Shown here: positions 50,926 to 58,243 of the stretch, one piece after another
Layout of the letters: every line of letters starts with the position of its first letter
Position numbering within the stretch: position 1 is the first letter of the stretch
Assembly (NCBI RefSeq): GCF_037861325.1
Contig: NZ_JAFELW010000004.1
DNA from: Riemerella anatipestifer_F
Lineage (GTDB): Bacteria > Bacteroidota > Bacteroidia > Flavobacteriales > Weeksellaceae
DNA: 64,000 nucleotides
Strand: one strand, 5' to 3'
Notes under the pieces: generated by a model
The model's input: the letters and a program-made list of their open reading frames with translations, nothing else
Database searches by the model: none
What the model was told of the DNA's origin: nothing
Position numbers and translations under genes: made by a program

Positions 50926-51198
50926 TGTAAAACTTATTTTTAATTTCAATAATTACATGTCAAAAGTGTGCCAAACTTTTCTTCAAAAAACATCATTAAA
51001 TTAACATTAAAATAACAAAAACACGCAAAAACATGAAAATTAATCATTTTTAATATATTTTTTTAAAAACAAAAAAACAAACACTCGTTTAAAATTAAAA
51101 ATTAATTATATATATTTTTTTTTACAACTTAGTTGTATCATTTTTAGACACATTACAAAAGTCATTAGATTACTCATTTAGAAAAGAAGAAACTTTTG
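50926..51198. other. AT-rich intergenic region before deoC
   Basis: Extremely AT-rich sequence with long A and T tracts between the divergent barrel gene and deoC. No gene or hairpin is apparent. The promoter of the barrel gene is probably here, but no full TAnnTTTG box is visible near its start. Confidence 0.5.
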
Positions 51199-51206
51199 TA
51201 TCTTTG
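51199..51206 (+). promoter_or_regulatory. Promoter -7 box of deoC
   Basis: TATCTTTG, full match to TAnnTTTG, 31 bases before the deoC ATG at 51238. Confidence 0.55.
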
Positions 51207-51237
51207 ACCCCTATTTTAACCCTTAAAAAATAAAGCA

Positions 51238-51984
51238 ATGATAAACGTAAAAAACTATCTAGACTCTACTTATCTTAAAACCCCTGAACAGGCTGGAATT
51301 ACTCTAGAAGAAACTAAAGCAAAGGTAAGAGAACTAACTGATGAAGCAATTGATAATGGACTTTTCGCTGTGATGATTCGTCCTGACTTTGTTAAAGAAA
51401 CTAAAAATTATTTAGCTCAAAAAAATGCAAATGTAGTATTGGGTACTGTAATTGGATTTCACGAAGGTACAGCGAGTATAAAATCAAAACTAAATGAAGC
51501 TCAAAAAGCAATAGAAGATGGTGCTGATGAACTAGATTTTGTTATCAATTATACTGCTTACAAAAACGGCGAAAATGATTTAGTTAAAGACGAATTTTTG
51601 CGTTGTACAGAACTTTGCTTAAATCACAAAAAGATAGCAAAGTGGATTATTGAAATCGCAGCTCTTACAGATGCTCAAATAGCGGATTTGACTAAAAAAA
51701 TAGCAACTTGGGCTACAGATACTTTTAAGGAAGAAGACCTAGAAAATATTTTTGTAAAATCTTCCACTGGTTTCTATCAAACAGAAGGTGGCAAACCTAA
51801 TGGTGCTACTTTTGAAGGCATTGAAATAATGCTAGAAAACGCAGGGAAACTTCCTGTGAAAGCAGCAGGCGGTGTAAGAACTCCTGAGGACGCTGAAAAA
51901 ATGATTGCTTTAGGCGTGAAAAGAATAGGTACTTCTTCAGCAATGGCTCTTGTAAAAGGCGAAAATACTTCGGAAGGATACTAA
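51238..51984 (+). CDS. deoC: Deoxyribose-phosphate aldolase
   Basis: 248-residue class I aldolase that splits 2-deoxyribose 5-phosphate into glyceraldehyde 3-phosphate and acetaldehyde in deoxynucleoside breakdown. NYLDSTYLKTPEQ near the N-terminus matches the D-x-T start. ADELDFVINYTAYKNGE (about 98-114) holds the catalytic Asp, IFVKSSTGFY (about 174-183) the Schiff-base Lys, and VKAAGGVRTPEDAEKMI (about 206-222) the second Lys and the phosphate-binding glycines. Length and motifs are normal. Single gene followed by a good terminator. Confidence 0.95.
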   Translation: MINVKNYLDSTYLKTPEQAGITLEETKAKVRELTDEAIDNGLFAVMIRPDFVKETKNYLAQKNANVVLGTVIGFHEGTASIKSKLNEAQKAIEDGADELDFVINYTAYKNGENDLVKDEFLRCTELCLNHKKIAKWIIEIAALTDAQIADLTKKIATWATDTFKEEDLENIFVKSSTGFYQTEGGKPNGATFEGIEIMLENAGKLPVKAAGGVRTPEDAEKMIALGVKRIGTSSAMALVKGENTSEGY

Positions 51985-52003
51985 GAAATAAAAACATATT
52001 ATT

Positions 52004-52039
52004 AAAAATAACCTCTGCTAAGAAGCAGAGGTTATTTTT
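52004..52039 (+). terminator. Terminator of deoC
   Basis: Arms AAAAATAACCTCTGCT (52004-52019) and AGCAGAGGTTATTTTT (52024-52039), loop AAGA, with a T-run at the end. It lies 19 bases after the deoC stop. Confidence 0.9.
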
Positions 52040-52061
52040 TATCCTAAATACAAACTATAAA

Positions 52062-52092
52062 AAAACTCCATATCCTTTTGATATGGAGTTTT
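52062..52092 (-). terminator. Terminator of the pyruvate dehydrogenase E2 gene
   Basis: AAAACTCCATATC (52062-52074) pairs with GATATGGAGTTTT (52080-52092), loop 5 bases; on the minus strand it runs into TTTTTTTAT. It lies 24 bases after the minus-strand stop at 52117. Confidence 0.85.
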
Positions 52093-52116
52093 ATTTTTAT
52101 TAAAGTATTGCAAATA

Positions 52117-53715
52117 TTAAACTAATAATGCAAACGGATTTTCTAGGTAAGTCTTTAATGTTTGTAAAAACTCTGCACCAGTAGCACCATCTACCACACG
52201 GTGGTCACATGCTAAAGACAACTTCATAGTATTACCTACTACAATTTGTCCGTCTTTAACTACAGGCTTCTCTATAATAGCTCCTACCGAAAGAATACAA
52301 GAGTTTGGTTGATTGATAATAGAAGTAAATGTTTCTATTCCAAACATTCCAAGATTAGATATTGAGAATGTAGAACCTTCCATTTCGTTAGCTTTAAGAC
52401 CTTTAGATTTTGCTCTAGAAGCCATATCTTTAACTCCTGCAGAAATTTGACTATAATTCATAAAGTCTGCATTCTTCAATACAGGTACTACTAATCCGTC
52501 TGGAATAGCCACTGCCACACCAATATTGATGCTACCATGATGAATAATCTTATCTCCTGCCCAGCTACTATTGATTTGAGGGTGCTTTCTAAGAGCCATA
52601 GCTGTTGCCTTAATCACCATATCGTTAAACGATACTTTAGTGTCAGGAAGTGAATTAATTTCTTTTCTAGCAGTGATGGCTTTATCCATATTCACCTCTA
52701 CCATTAAATAGTAGTGAGGTGCTGAGAACTTACTTTCAGAAAGTCTTTTTGCAATTACATTTCTAACTTGAGAGTTAGGCGTTTCTGTAGTTTCTCCAGC
52801 AACGAAGTTCATAGCTACTTGTGCAGCTGGTGTTACAGAGGCAGAACGCTGTTCTGTTGCGTTTGGCTGATAGTTTTCTATATCTTTCTTTACGATTCTT
52901 CCGTTTTCTCCAGAACCTTTTAGATTTGTAATATCTATCCCTTTCTCCTCTGCCATTTTTCTAGCCAATGGAGAAATAGCCACTCTATCTGTTGAAACAC
53001 TAGCATTAGATGTTGAAACATTTTCTGCTTTTGTACTAGATGCTATACTTGACTGTTCTTGTTGAGCTTGAGGCTTACTAACCACTCCGCCATTAGAAAC
53101 AATAGCAGAAACATCTGTTCCAGCAGGTCCTATAATGGCTAATATTTTATCTACTTCAGCTGCTTCTCCCTCTCTTACACCTTGGTATAAAAGAGTTCCG
53201 TTAAATTCTGATTCAAAATCTTGAACGGCTTTATCTGTTTCAATTTCAGCTAAAATATCTCCTTCTTTTACTGTATCTCCTACATTTTTATTCCATTTAG
53301 CTACTTTACCTTCTGTCATTGTATCAGACAGACGAGGCATATTAATTACCTCAACACCCTTAGGTATCTCTACTGATGACGTAGCTTCTGTTACCGTATT
53401 TTCCACAGAGACACTTTCTGATGAAGCTGGTTGAGATGTACTTTGATTACCGCCCATAAGCCCTGAAATATCTTCGCCTTCTTTCCCTATAATTGCCAAA
53501 ATAGTATCTACAGGAGCTGCATTTCCTTCACTTACACCTACATAAAGTAGTGTTCCGTTAACCTCTGATTCAAAATCCTGAACCGCTTTATCTGTTTCTA
53601 TTTCTGCAAGAATATCTCCTTCCTTTACAGCATCTCCAACCTGCTTATGCCATTTGGAAACCTTACCTTCTGTCATTGTATCAGAAAGGCGAGGCATTGT
53701 AATTATTTCTGCCAT
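52117..53715 (-). CDS. aceF: Dihydrolipoamide acetyltransferase (E2) of the pyruvate dehydrogenase complex
   Basis: 532-residue E2 core protein with two lipoyl domains (about 1-80 and 123-203). Each has the lipoylated Lys in EIETDKAVQDFESE. A peripheral-subunit-binding domain follows (about 254-290, VAISPLARKMAEEKGIDITNLKGSGENGRI), and then the acyltransferase domain with the catalytic LACDHRVVDGATGAEFL (about 500). Linkers are rich in Ser, Ala, Gln and Thr. It transfers the acetyl group from E1 to CoA. It lies downstream of pdhA on the same strand, 74 bases away, and is probably cotranscribed. Confidence 0.95.
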   Translation of the reverse strand: MAEIITMPRLSDTMTEGKVSKWHKQVGDAVKEGDILAEIETDKAVQDFESEVNGTLLYVGVSEGNAAPVDTILAIIGKEGEDISGLMGGNQSTSQPASSESVSVENTVTEATSSVEIPKGVEVINMPRLSDTMTEGKVAKWNKNVGDTVKEGDILAEIETDKAVQDFESEFNGTLLYQGVREGEAAEVDKILAIIGPAGTDVSAIVSNGGVVSKPQAQQEQSSIASSTKAENVSTSNASVSTDRVAISPLARKMAEEKGIDITNLKGSGENGRIVKKDIENYQPNATEQRSASVTPAAQVAMNFVAGETTETPNSQVRNVIAKRLSESKFSAPHYYLMVEVNMDKAITARKEINSLPDTKVSFNDMVIKATAMALRKHPQINSSWAGDKIIHHGSINIGVAVAIPDGLVVPVLKNADFMNYSQISAGVKDMASRAKSKGLKANEMEGSTFSISNLGMFGIETFTSIINQPNSCILSVGAIIEKPVVKDGQIVVGNTMKLSLACDHRVVDGATGAEFLQTLKTYLENPFALLV

Positions 53716-53789
53716 GTTGTTTTATTTATTATGTTTTAGATTTAATTCAAAGAATAAAAAATATTCCTTAAAATAATCTGCACTTAATT

Positions 53790-54791
53790 TTAGTTTTCTA
53801 ATTTATCTAAAAAAGGATAATCTGGTGTAGAATAGACATATTCATAAACCTTCTCAGCATCTGGAAAAGGAGAGTTCTCCATAAATTCTACACACTCTTC
53901 TACAAAAGCTCTAGAGTTTTCGTCAAGTTGTTCTAGCTCTGCCTCTGTAGCCCATTTGTTATCTAAAATCCTTTGTTTTACAAGTTCAATAGGGTCTTGC
54001 TCTTTATGAATAGCTACCTCCTCCTTAGTTCTATAAGGCTCCGCATCAGACATTGAGTGCCCTCTGTAACGATAAGTTCTAGCCTCTATAAATGTAGGTC
54101 CATCTCCCCTTCTTGCTCTTTCTATAGCTTCAAAAGCAGCCTCAGCAACTTTCTCAGGATCCATAGCATCTACTGGTAAACAAGGCATTTCATAACCTAA
54201 ACCTAGTTTATAGATATCTTCGTGGTTAGCAGTTCTTTTCACAGAAGTTCCCATAGCATACTGATTGTTTTCACAAACAAAAACTACTGGTAGTTTCCAG
54301 TTCATTGCCATATTGAATGTTTCATGTAAAGACCCTTGACGAACAGCACCGTCTCCCATAAAACAAATGTTAACTGCTTTTCTATCAAAATATTTATCAG
54401 CAAATGCAATACCTGCTCCCAAAGGAATTTGCCCCCCAACAATACCATGCCCACCATAAAAACGGTGCTCTTTACTAAAAATATGCATAGAACCTCCCAT
54501 ACCTTGCGAAGTCCCCGTAGCTTTACCACATAGTTCTGCCATAATTCTCTTAGGATCCACCCCCATCGCCATAGGATGTATGTGACAACGGTAAGCAGTT
54601 ATCATACTATCTTTGGTTAAATCCATAGCATGAGTAAATCCTGCTGGTATCGCTTCCTGCCCATTATAAAGGTGTAAAAAACCTCTAATTTTCTGTTTTA
54701 AGTAAAGAGAACGACACTTATCTTCGAAGCGTCTCCACATAGTCATATCTTCATACCACTTAAGGTAAACTTCTTTGGAAAATTCTTTCAT
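53790..54791 (-). CDS. pdhA: Pyruvate dehydrogenase E1 component, alpha subunit
   Basis: 333-residue thiamine-diphosphate-dependent subunit. GDGAVRQGSLHETFNMAMNWKLPVVFVCENN (about 160-190) is the ThDP/Mg motif GDG...NN. TAYRCHIHPMAMG and GGHGIVGGQIPLGAG (about 115-130) form the active site and YRYRGHSMSDAEPYRTKEE is the regulatory loop. The E1-beta gene is not in this window, so it must be elsewhere, as in other flavobacteria with pdhA-aceF pairs. The ATG at 54791 is preferred to a TTG 4 codons upstream. The TACTTTTG box at 54812-54819 is 20 bases upstream. Confidence 0.95.
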   Translation of the reverse strand: MKEFSKEVYLKWYEDMTMWRRFEDKCRSLYLKQKIRGFLHLYNGQEAIPAGFTHAMDLTKDSMITAYRCHIHPMAMGVDPKRIMAELCGKATGTSQGMGGSMHIFSKEHRFYGGHGIVGGQIPLGAGIAFADKYFDRKAVNICFMGDGAVRQGSLHETFNMAMNWKLPVVFVCENNQYAMGTSVKRTANHEDIYKLGLGYEMPCLPVDAMDPEKVAEAAFEAIERARRGDGPTFIEARTYRYRGHSMSDAEPYRTKEEVAIHKEQDPIELVKQRILDNKWATEAELEQLDENSRAFVEECVEFMENSPFPDAEKVYEYVYSTPDYPFLDKLEN

Positions 54792-54811
54792 AGCTATTTT
54801 CAAATATATTG

Positions 54812-54819
54812 CAAAAGTA
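54812..54819 (-). promoter_or_regulatory. Promoter -7 box of pdhA-aceF
   Basis: TACTTTTG on the minus strand, matching TAnnTTTG, 20 bases before the pdhA ATG. Confidence 0.5.
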
Positions 54820-55277
54820 AGAAAAATCTCATTTAATATAATACTCTTTCAAAAAGTTTATTGATAATAAATGTTACTTTATCTCAAAGGTGTTGATCAC
54901 AAAAAAATATTTGAACCAGACCTAAAATATGTAACCAAAACCTCACAAAACCGACATACAATTTTCAAACCTCATACTATACTCTCTCCCGTAAAAACAC
55001 TAGCCTATAGATAATCGGCGAGTCTATATGCATTATAACAATATGAAAAACAAATAACTACATTCACAATAAATAAACAACACGGCAACCTAACCGAGAA
55101 ACTTTTAAATTAATAGACTAAATAAGAACCAAAGTAAAGCATCAAATACTATAAAACTTCGTTTTTTCAGATCCTAACATTAAAATATAGGTAAACTATT
55201 GCGGCTCAGATAAAGTGTGTAAATTATTTCTAAGCTACCACATATAAAAAATTAATCGAAAATATCGACTTTTTAAA
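54820..55277. other. Gene-free region upstream of pdhA
   Basis: 458 bases with no open frame of useful length on either strand. It is less uniformly AT-rich than other spacers and holds several stretches such as CTCTCTCCCGTAAAAACAC and GATAATCGGCGAG. No hairpin with a T-run, tRNA-like or riboswitch-like pattern was recognised. It may contain pdhA regulatory sites or a decayed gene. Confidence 0.4.
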
Positions 55278-55727
55278 TTATAACATCGTTGCTATTTTAG
55301 CACAAAGCCACTCCAAAAGCTCTACATCTTCCTTCGTAAAAGGATTTATTGTGTAAGAATCTATATCTATTTGACCTACATTCTCTCCATTTTTTATGAT
55401 AGGAACTACCAATTCTGCTTTAGTATCTATAGAGCAAGATAAATAGTTATCTTCAGCCATAACATCTGGTACTTCATACGTTCTATTAGATACAGCTACC
55501 TGCCCACAAATACCTCTACCGAAAGGAATAACCGTATGGTCCGTAGGAGCTCCTACATAAGGTCCTAATATAAGTTCTTCTTTATTTCCGTTTTTAAAAT
55601 AAAACCCTGTCCAATTAAAGTAACTTTTCTCTTGGTCTAAAACTTCACAAATTGTTTTGAGTTTATCATCTTTAGAAAGATGATTATCAGAGATGATTTC
55701 TGATAGTTTTATTTTTAATTTCTCCAT
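55278..55727 (-). CDS. Free methionine-(R)-sulfoxide reductase-like GAF protein
   Basis: 149-residue single GAF domain. FNWTGFYFKNGNKEELILGPYVG (about 37-59), IPFGRGICGQVA (Cys at about 74) and AELVVPIIKNGENVGQIDIDS (about 104-124) match fRMsr, which reduces free Met-R-sulfoxide using cysteines and thioredoxin. Of the three family cysteines, the one in GRGICG and the one in LSCSIDTKAE are present, while the first (before IPFG) is replaced, which leaves the likely catalytic pair. It lies 12 bases downstream of the 477-residue gene on the same strand. Confidence 0.82.
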   Translation of the reverse strand: MEKLKIKLSEIISDNHLSKDDKLKTICEVLDQEKSYFNWTGFYFKNGNKEELILGPYVGAPTDHTVIPFGRGICGQVAVSNRTYEVPDVMAEDNYLSCSIDTKAELVVPIIKNGENVGQIDIDSYTINPFTKEDVELLEWLCAKIATML

Positions 55728-55739
55728 GCCTTATTTATT

Positions 55740-57173
55740 TTAAAATTCTTTTAGGGCGATTGCTTCTTTGTAGCCAAACATACCTTTCTCTTTAATCATA
55801 TCCGCCACACCTTCCGGAAGTTGACATTCCCAACCTGTTTCACAATTTGCGATTTTAACCAAAATTTCACGAGAATAGATTTCGGAATATTCAGGATTAT
55901 ATGTCTTAATATCAACTATTCTATTATTATGCTTAAAGTATTTGTATAATTCTTTAAGGTTTTCATTTACTTTTAAATTATCAGAATCTAATACCTCGTG
56001 AGATTCTGGCTCTTTATAAGGATACAAATAAACCCTCATATCTTTTCTAAAGAATTTACCAAACGCTTCTAATATTCCACCTGGTAAGTTTTTGTAATAA
56101 TCTTCATCAAAAACCATTAGCAAATTATTAACACCCATAGCGATACCTAAATAGCGAATATTATAACTATAAAAATATTCTACCAAACGATAATACTCAG
56201 AAAAGTTAGACACCATTACAGTATAGCCCAACTTTGCCAACACATCTACCCTATCTAAGAAATCTCTCTCGTCTATTTTACCCGTTGCTCTCAGGTTAGC
56301 TGTTGTAATTTCAAAAATAATTACGGGGTCCTCTGGCTTTCCTTTAGTATCTTTTAAAAAGAGGTCTAACCCATTTTCAAACATATCTATATTTACTAAT
56401 GTTACAGGTCTAAAACTACCTCTTACCGCAAAAACATCTTTTTTGTAAAGAATATCTGCGGGAAGCATATTTTTACCTTCGGAGTTAAATATCACCGCTT
56501 CCGTCATACCTTTTTTAACAAGCTGCAAACTCATCAATCGGTTATCAACATACTCAAATGCAGGTCCTTGAAAATCAATCATATCTATCTCTATCTTATC
56601 AATAGAAATATCATCGTAAAGACTGTTAATTAAATGTCTTGGATTATCAGCATAGTTAAAAGCCCCAAAAATGAGATTAACACCCAAATTACCTAAAGTT
56701 TCCTGCTGAAGCGTCGCATCATTTTCTTTAAATCTGATATGTAAAATAATTTCGCTGTACTCCGCATCTGCCTCATGCTGGAACATCAACCCAACCCAAC
56801 CATGACCTTTAAAGGTTTTATGATAATTTATTGTGGTTACAGTATTAGCATATGAAAAGAACTTTCTATCTGGAGTTTCGGTATTATCTAGTCGCTCTTC
56901 TATAAGGCTAACCTCATGCCTGAGCATTTTTTTTAATCTATTCTGAGTAACAAATCTATTCTTAACCTCTTGTCCGTAGATAGCATTACTGTACTCCTTA
57001 TCATAGGCAGACATCGCTTTGGCAATAGTACCAGAAGCTCCTCCCGCTCTAAAGAAGTGACGCACCGTCTCCTGCCCCGCTCCAATCTCCGCAAATGTAC
57101 CATATATTGAAGGGTCTAGATTAACAGCTAATGCTTTTTGTTTAGGGGTTAAAACCGCTTTGATTCCCGACAT
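55740..57173 (-). CDS. Conserved Bacteroidota protein of unknown function
   Basis: 477 residues, no signal peptide and no membrane helix, so cytosolic. It begins VLTPKQKALAVNLDPSIYGTFAEIGAGQETVRHFFRAGGASGTIAKAMSAYDK-like sequence (residues 7-60), continues with NYHKTFKGHGWVGLMFQHEADA and a region with DFLDRVDVLAKLGYTVMVSNFSEYYRLVEYFYSYN that looks alpha/beta. It ends EGVADMIKEKGMFGYKEAIALKEF. I recognise the protein as widespread in Bacteroidota but know no function; database names for homologues such as TonB-dependent receptor appear wrong for a soluble protein. It precedes the GAF gene and is divergent from the PhnP-like gene. Confidence 0.7.
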   Translation of the reverse strand: MSGIKAVLTPKQKALAVNLDPSIYGTFAEIGAGQETVRHFFRAGGASGTIAKAMSAYDKEYSNAIYGQEVKNRFVTQNRLKKMLRHEVSLIEERLDNTETPDRKFFSYANTVTTINYHKTFKGHGWVGLMFQHEADAEYSEIILHIRFKENDATLQQETLGNLGVNLIFGAFNYADNPRHLINSLYDDISIDKIEIDMIDFQGPAFEYVDNRLMSLQLVKKGMTEAVIFNSEGKNMLPADILYKKDVFAVRGSFRPVTLVNIDMFENGLDLFLKDTKGKPEDPVIIFEITTANLRATGKIDERDFLDRVDVLAKLGYTVMVSNFSEYYRLVEYFYSYNIRYLGIAMGVNNLLMVFDEDYYKNLPGGILEAFGKFFRKDMRVYLYPYKEPESHEVLDSDNLKVNENLKELYKYFKHNNRIVDIKTYNPEYSEIYSREILVKIANCETGWECQLPEGVADMIKEKGMFGYKEAIALKEF

Positions 57174-57227
57174 ATTCGCAATATTTATATTTTTTGTAAA
57201 TTTACCAAAATGATTTTAAACTCAAAA

Positions 57228-57995
57228 ATGAAGCTGAAATTTTTAGGCACAGGCACCTCACAAGGCATACCTGTTATAGGTTCTAACCACCCTGTTTGTC
57301 TCTCTCAAAACCCTAAAGATAAAAGACTTAGGTCTTCCGTTATAATCACAACTAATAACAATAAAAAAATCCTAATAGATTGCGGACCCGATTTTAGACA
57401 ACAGATGCTTTCCTTCGGAGAATCTCACATAGATGCCCTCCTAGTAACACACGAGCATAATGACCATATTATTGGGTTGGACGACCTTCGTCCTATTATT
57501 TTCAATACTAATAAAAATATACCTATCTACTGTTTAGAAAGAGTTTCAAACGAAATCATACAAAGGTTTCCTTACGCCTTCGCTACGGAAAAATATCCTG
57601 GAGCACCTAGTTTTGACTTATATAAAATTACAAACCAACCATTTGAACTACTAGAAATTTTAGTAGAACCTATAGAAGTACTCCACGGAAAACTCCCCAT
57701 ACTTGGTTATAAAATAGGAAATCTAGCCTATATTACCGATGCGAGTTCCATTAGTGAAGACCAACTTGAGAAATTAAAAAATTTAGATATTTTAATCATC
57801 AACTGCCTAAGAGCAGAAGAACTACATGCTTCCCATTTTATACTTCCACAAGTTTTAGAACTTGTAGAAATATTAAAACCTAAAACTACTTATCTTACTC
57901 ACATTAGCCATAGATTAGGGTTTCACAATGAAATAGAAAGCCTACTACCTCCGCACATAAAACCTGCTCATGATGGATTGGAGGTTTTTTGGTAA
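57228..57995 (+). CDS. PhnP-like metallo-beta-lactamase-fold hydrolase
   Basis: 255-residue MBL-fold metal-dependent hydrolase. LKFLGTGTSQGIPVIGSNHPVC starts the domain (about 3-24), LIDCGPDFRQQM (about 48) follows, and the HxHxDH zinc motif is VTHEHNDHIIGLDDLRP (about 73-89). Later His residues in EVLHGKLPILGY and YLTHISHRLG complete the two-metal site. It resembles PhnP, a cyclic-phosphodiesterase, and RNase Z-like proteins. I choose ATG 57228, which starts the conserved strand; an ATG six codons upstream (57210) is possible. Single gene, ending 65 bases before tRNA-Leu. Confidence 0.85.
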   Translation: MKLKFLGTGTSQGIPVIGSNHPVCLSQNPKDKRLRSSVIITTNNNKKILIDCGPDFRQQMLSFGESHIDALLVTHEHNDHIIGLDDLRPIIFNTNKNIPIYCLERVSNEIIQRFPYAFATEKYPGAPSFDLYKITNQPFELLEILVEPIEVLHGKLPILGYKIGNLAYITDASSISEDQLEKLKNLDILIINCLRAEELHASHFILPQVLELVEILKPKTTYLTHISHRLGFHNEIESLLPPHIKPAHDGLEVFW

Positions 57996-58011
57996 AATGC
58001 TAAAAATATTT

Positions 58012-58040
58012 TTGTATAATATAAAAAAAGTCTATATTTG
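58012..58040 (+). promoter_or_regulatory. Promoter of tRNA-Leu
   Basis: TTG (58012-58014) and TATATTTG (58033-58040) with an 18-base spacing, 20 bases before the tRNA. Both elements fit the Bacteroidota consensus. Confidence 0.65.
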
Positions 58041-58060
58041 CAGTCTCTAATTCAACACAT

Positions 58061-58142
58061 GCCCAGATGGCGGAATTGGTAGACGCGTTGGTCTCAAACA
58101 CCAATGCCGAAAGGCGTGCCGGTTCGATCCCGGCTCTGGGTA
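58061..58142 (+). tRNA. tRNA-Leu (anticodon CAA)
   Basis: A class II tRNA. Acceptor GCCCAGA pairs with TCTGGGT (one G-U), the D-arm has the conserved GG (AATTGGTAGAC), the anticodon loop is CTCAAAC (anticodon CAA, reads UUG) on a GTTGGT/ACCAAT stem, the long variable arm is GCCGAAAGGC, and the T-arm is GCCGG-TTCGATC-CCGGC. The CCA end is not encoded. Confidence 0.97.
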
Positions 58143-58146
58143 CGGT

Positions 58147-58179
58147 AAAATGCTATTGATAAACTCAATAGCATTTTTT
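58147..58179 (+). terminator. Terminator of tRNA-Leu
   Basis: AAAATGCTATTGA (58147-58159) pairs with TCAATAGCATTTT (58165-58177), loop TAAAC, with a T-run at the end. It starts 5 bases after the tRNA. Confidence 0.88.
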
Positions 58180-58194
58180 ATTTCCAAATAACAA

Positions 58195-58224
58195 AAAAGA
58201 GCTACTTTTTAAAGTAGCTCTTTT
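58195..58224. terminator. Terminator of the S9 peptidase gene (bidirectional form)
   Basis: AAAAGAGCTACTTT (58195-58208) and AAAGTAGCTCTTTT (58211-58224) form a near-perfect palindrome. It lies 20 bases after the minus-strand stop at 58244. Confidence 0.8.
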
Positions 58225-58243
58225 GCTATTATTATTGAACATT

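Noticed and set aside
50957..50974. Possible sigma-54 type promoter (TTTGGCACACTTTTGAC on the minus strand) before the barrel gene
   Set aside because: The -24 half TGGCAC is good but the -12 half is TGAC instead of TTGC, and no sigma-54 activator or related gene is near.
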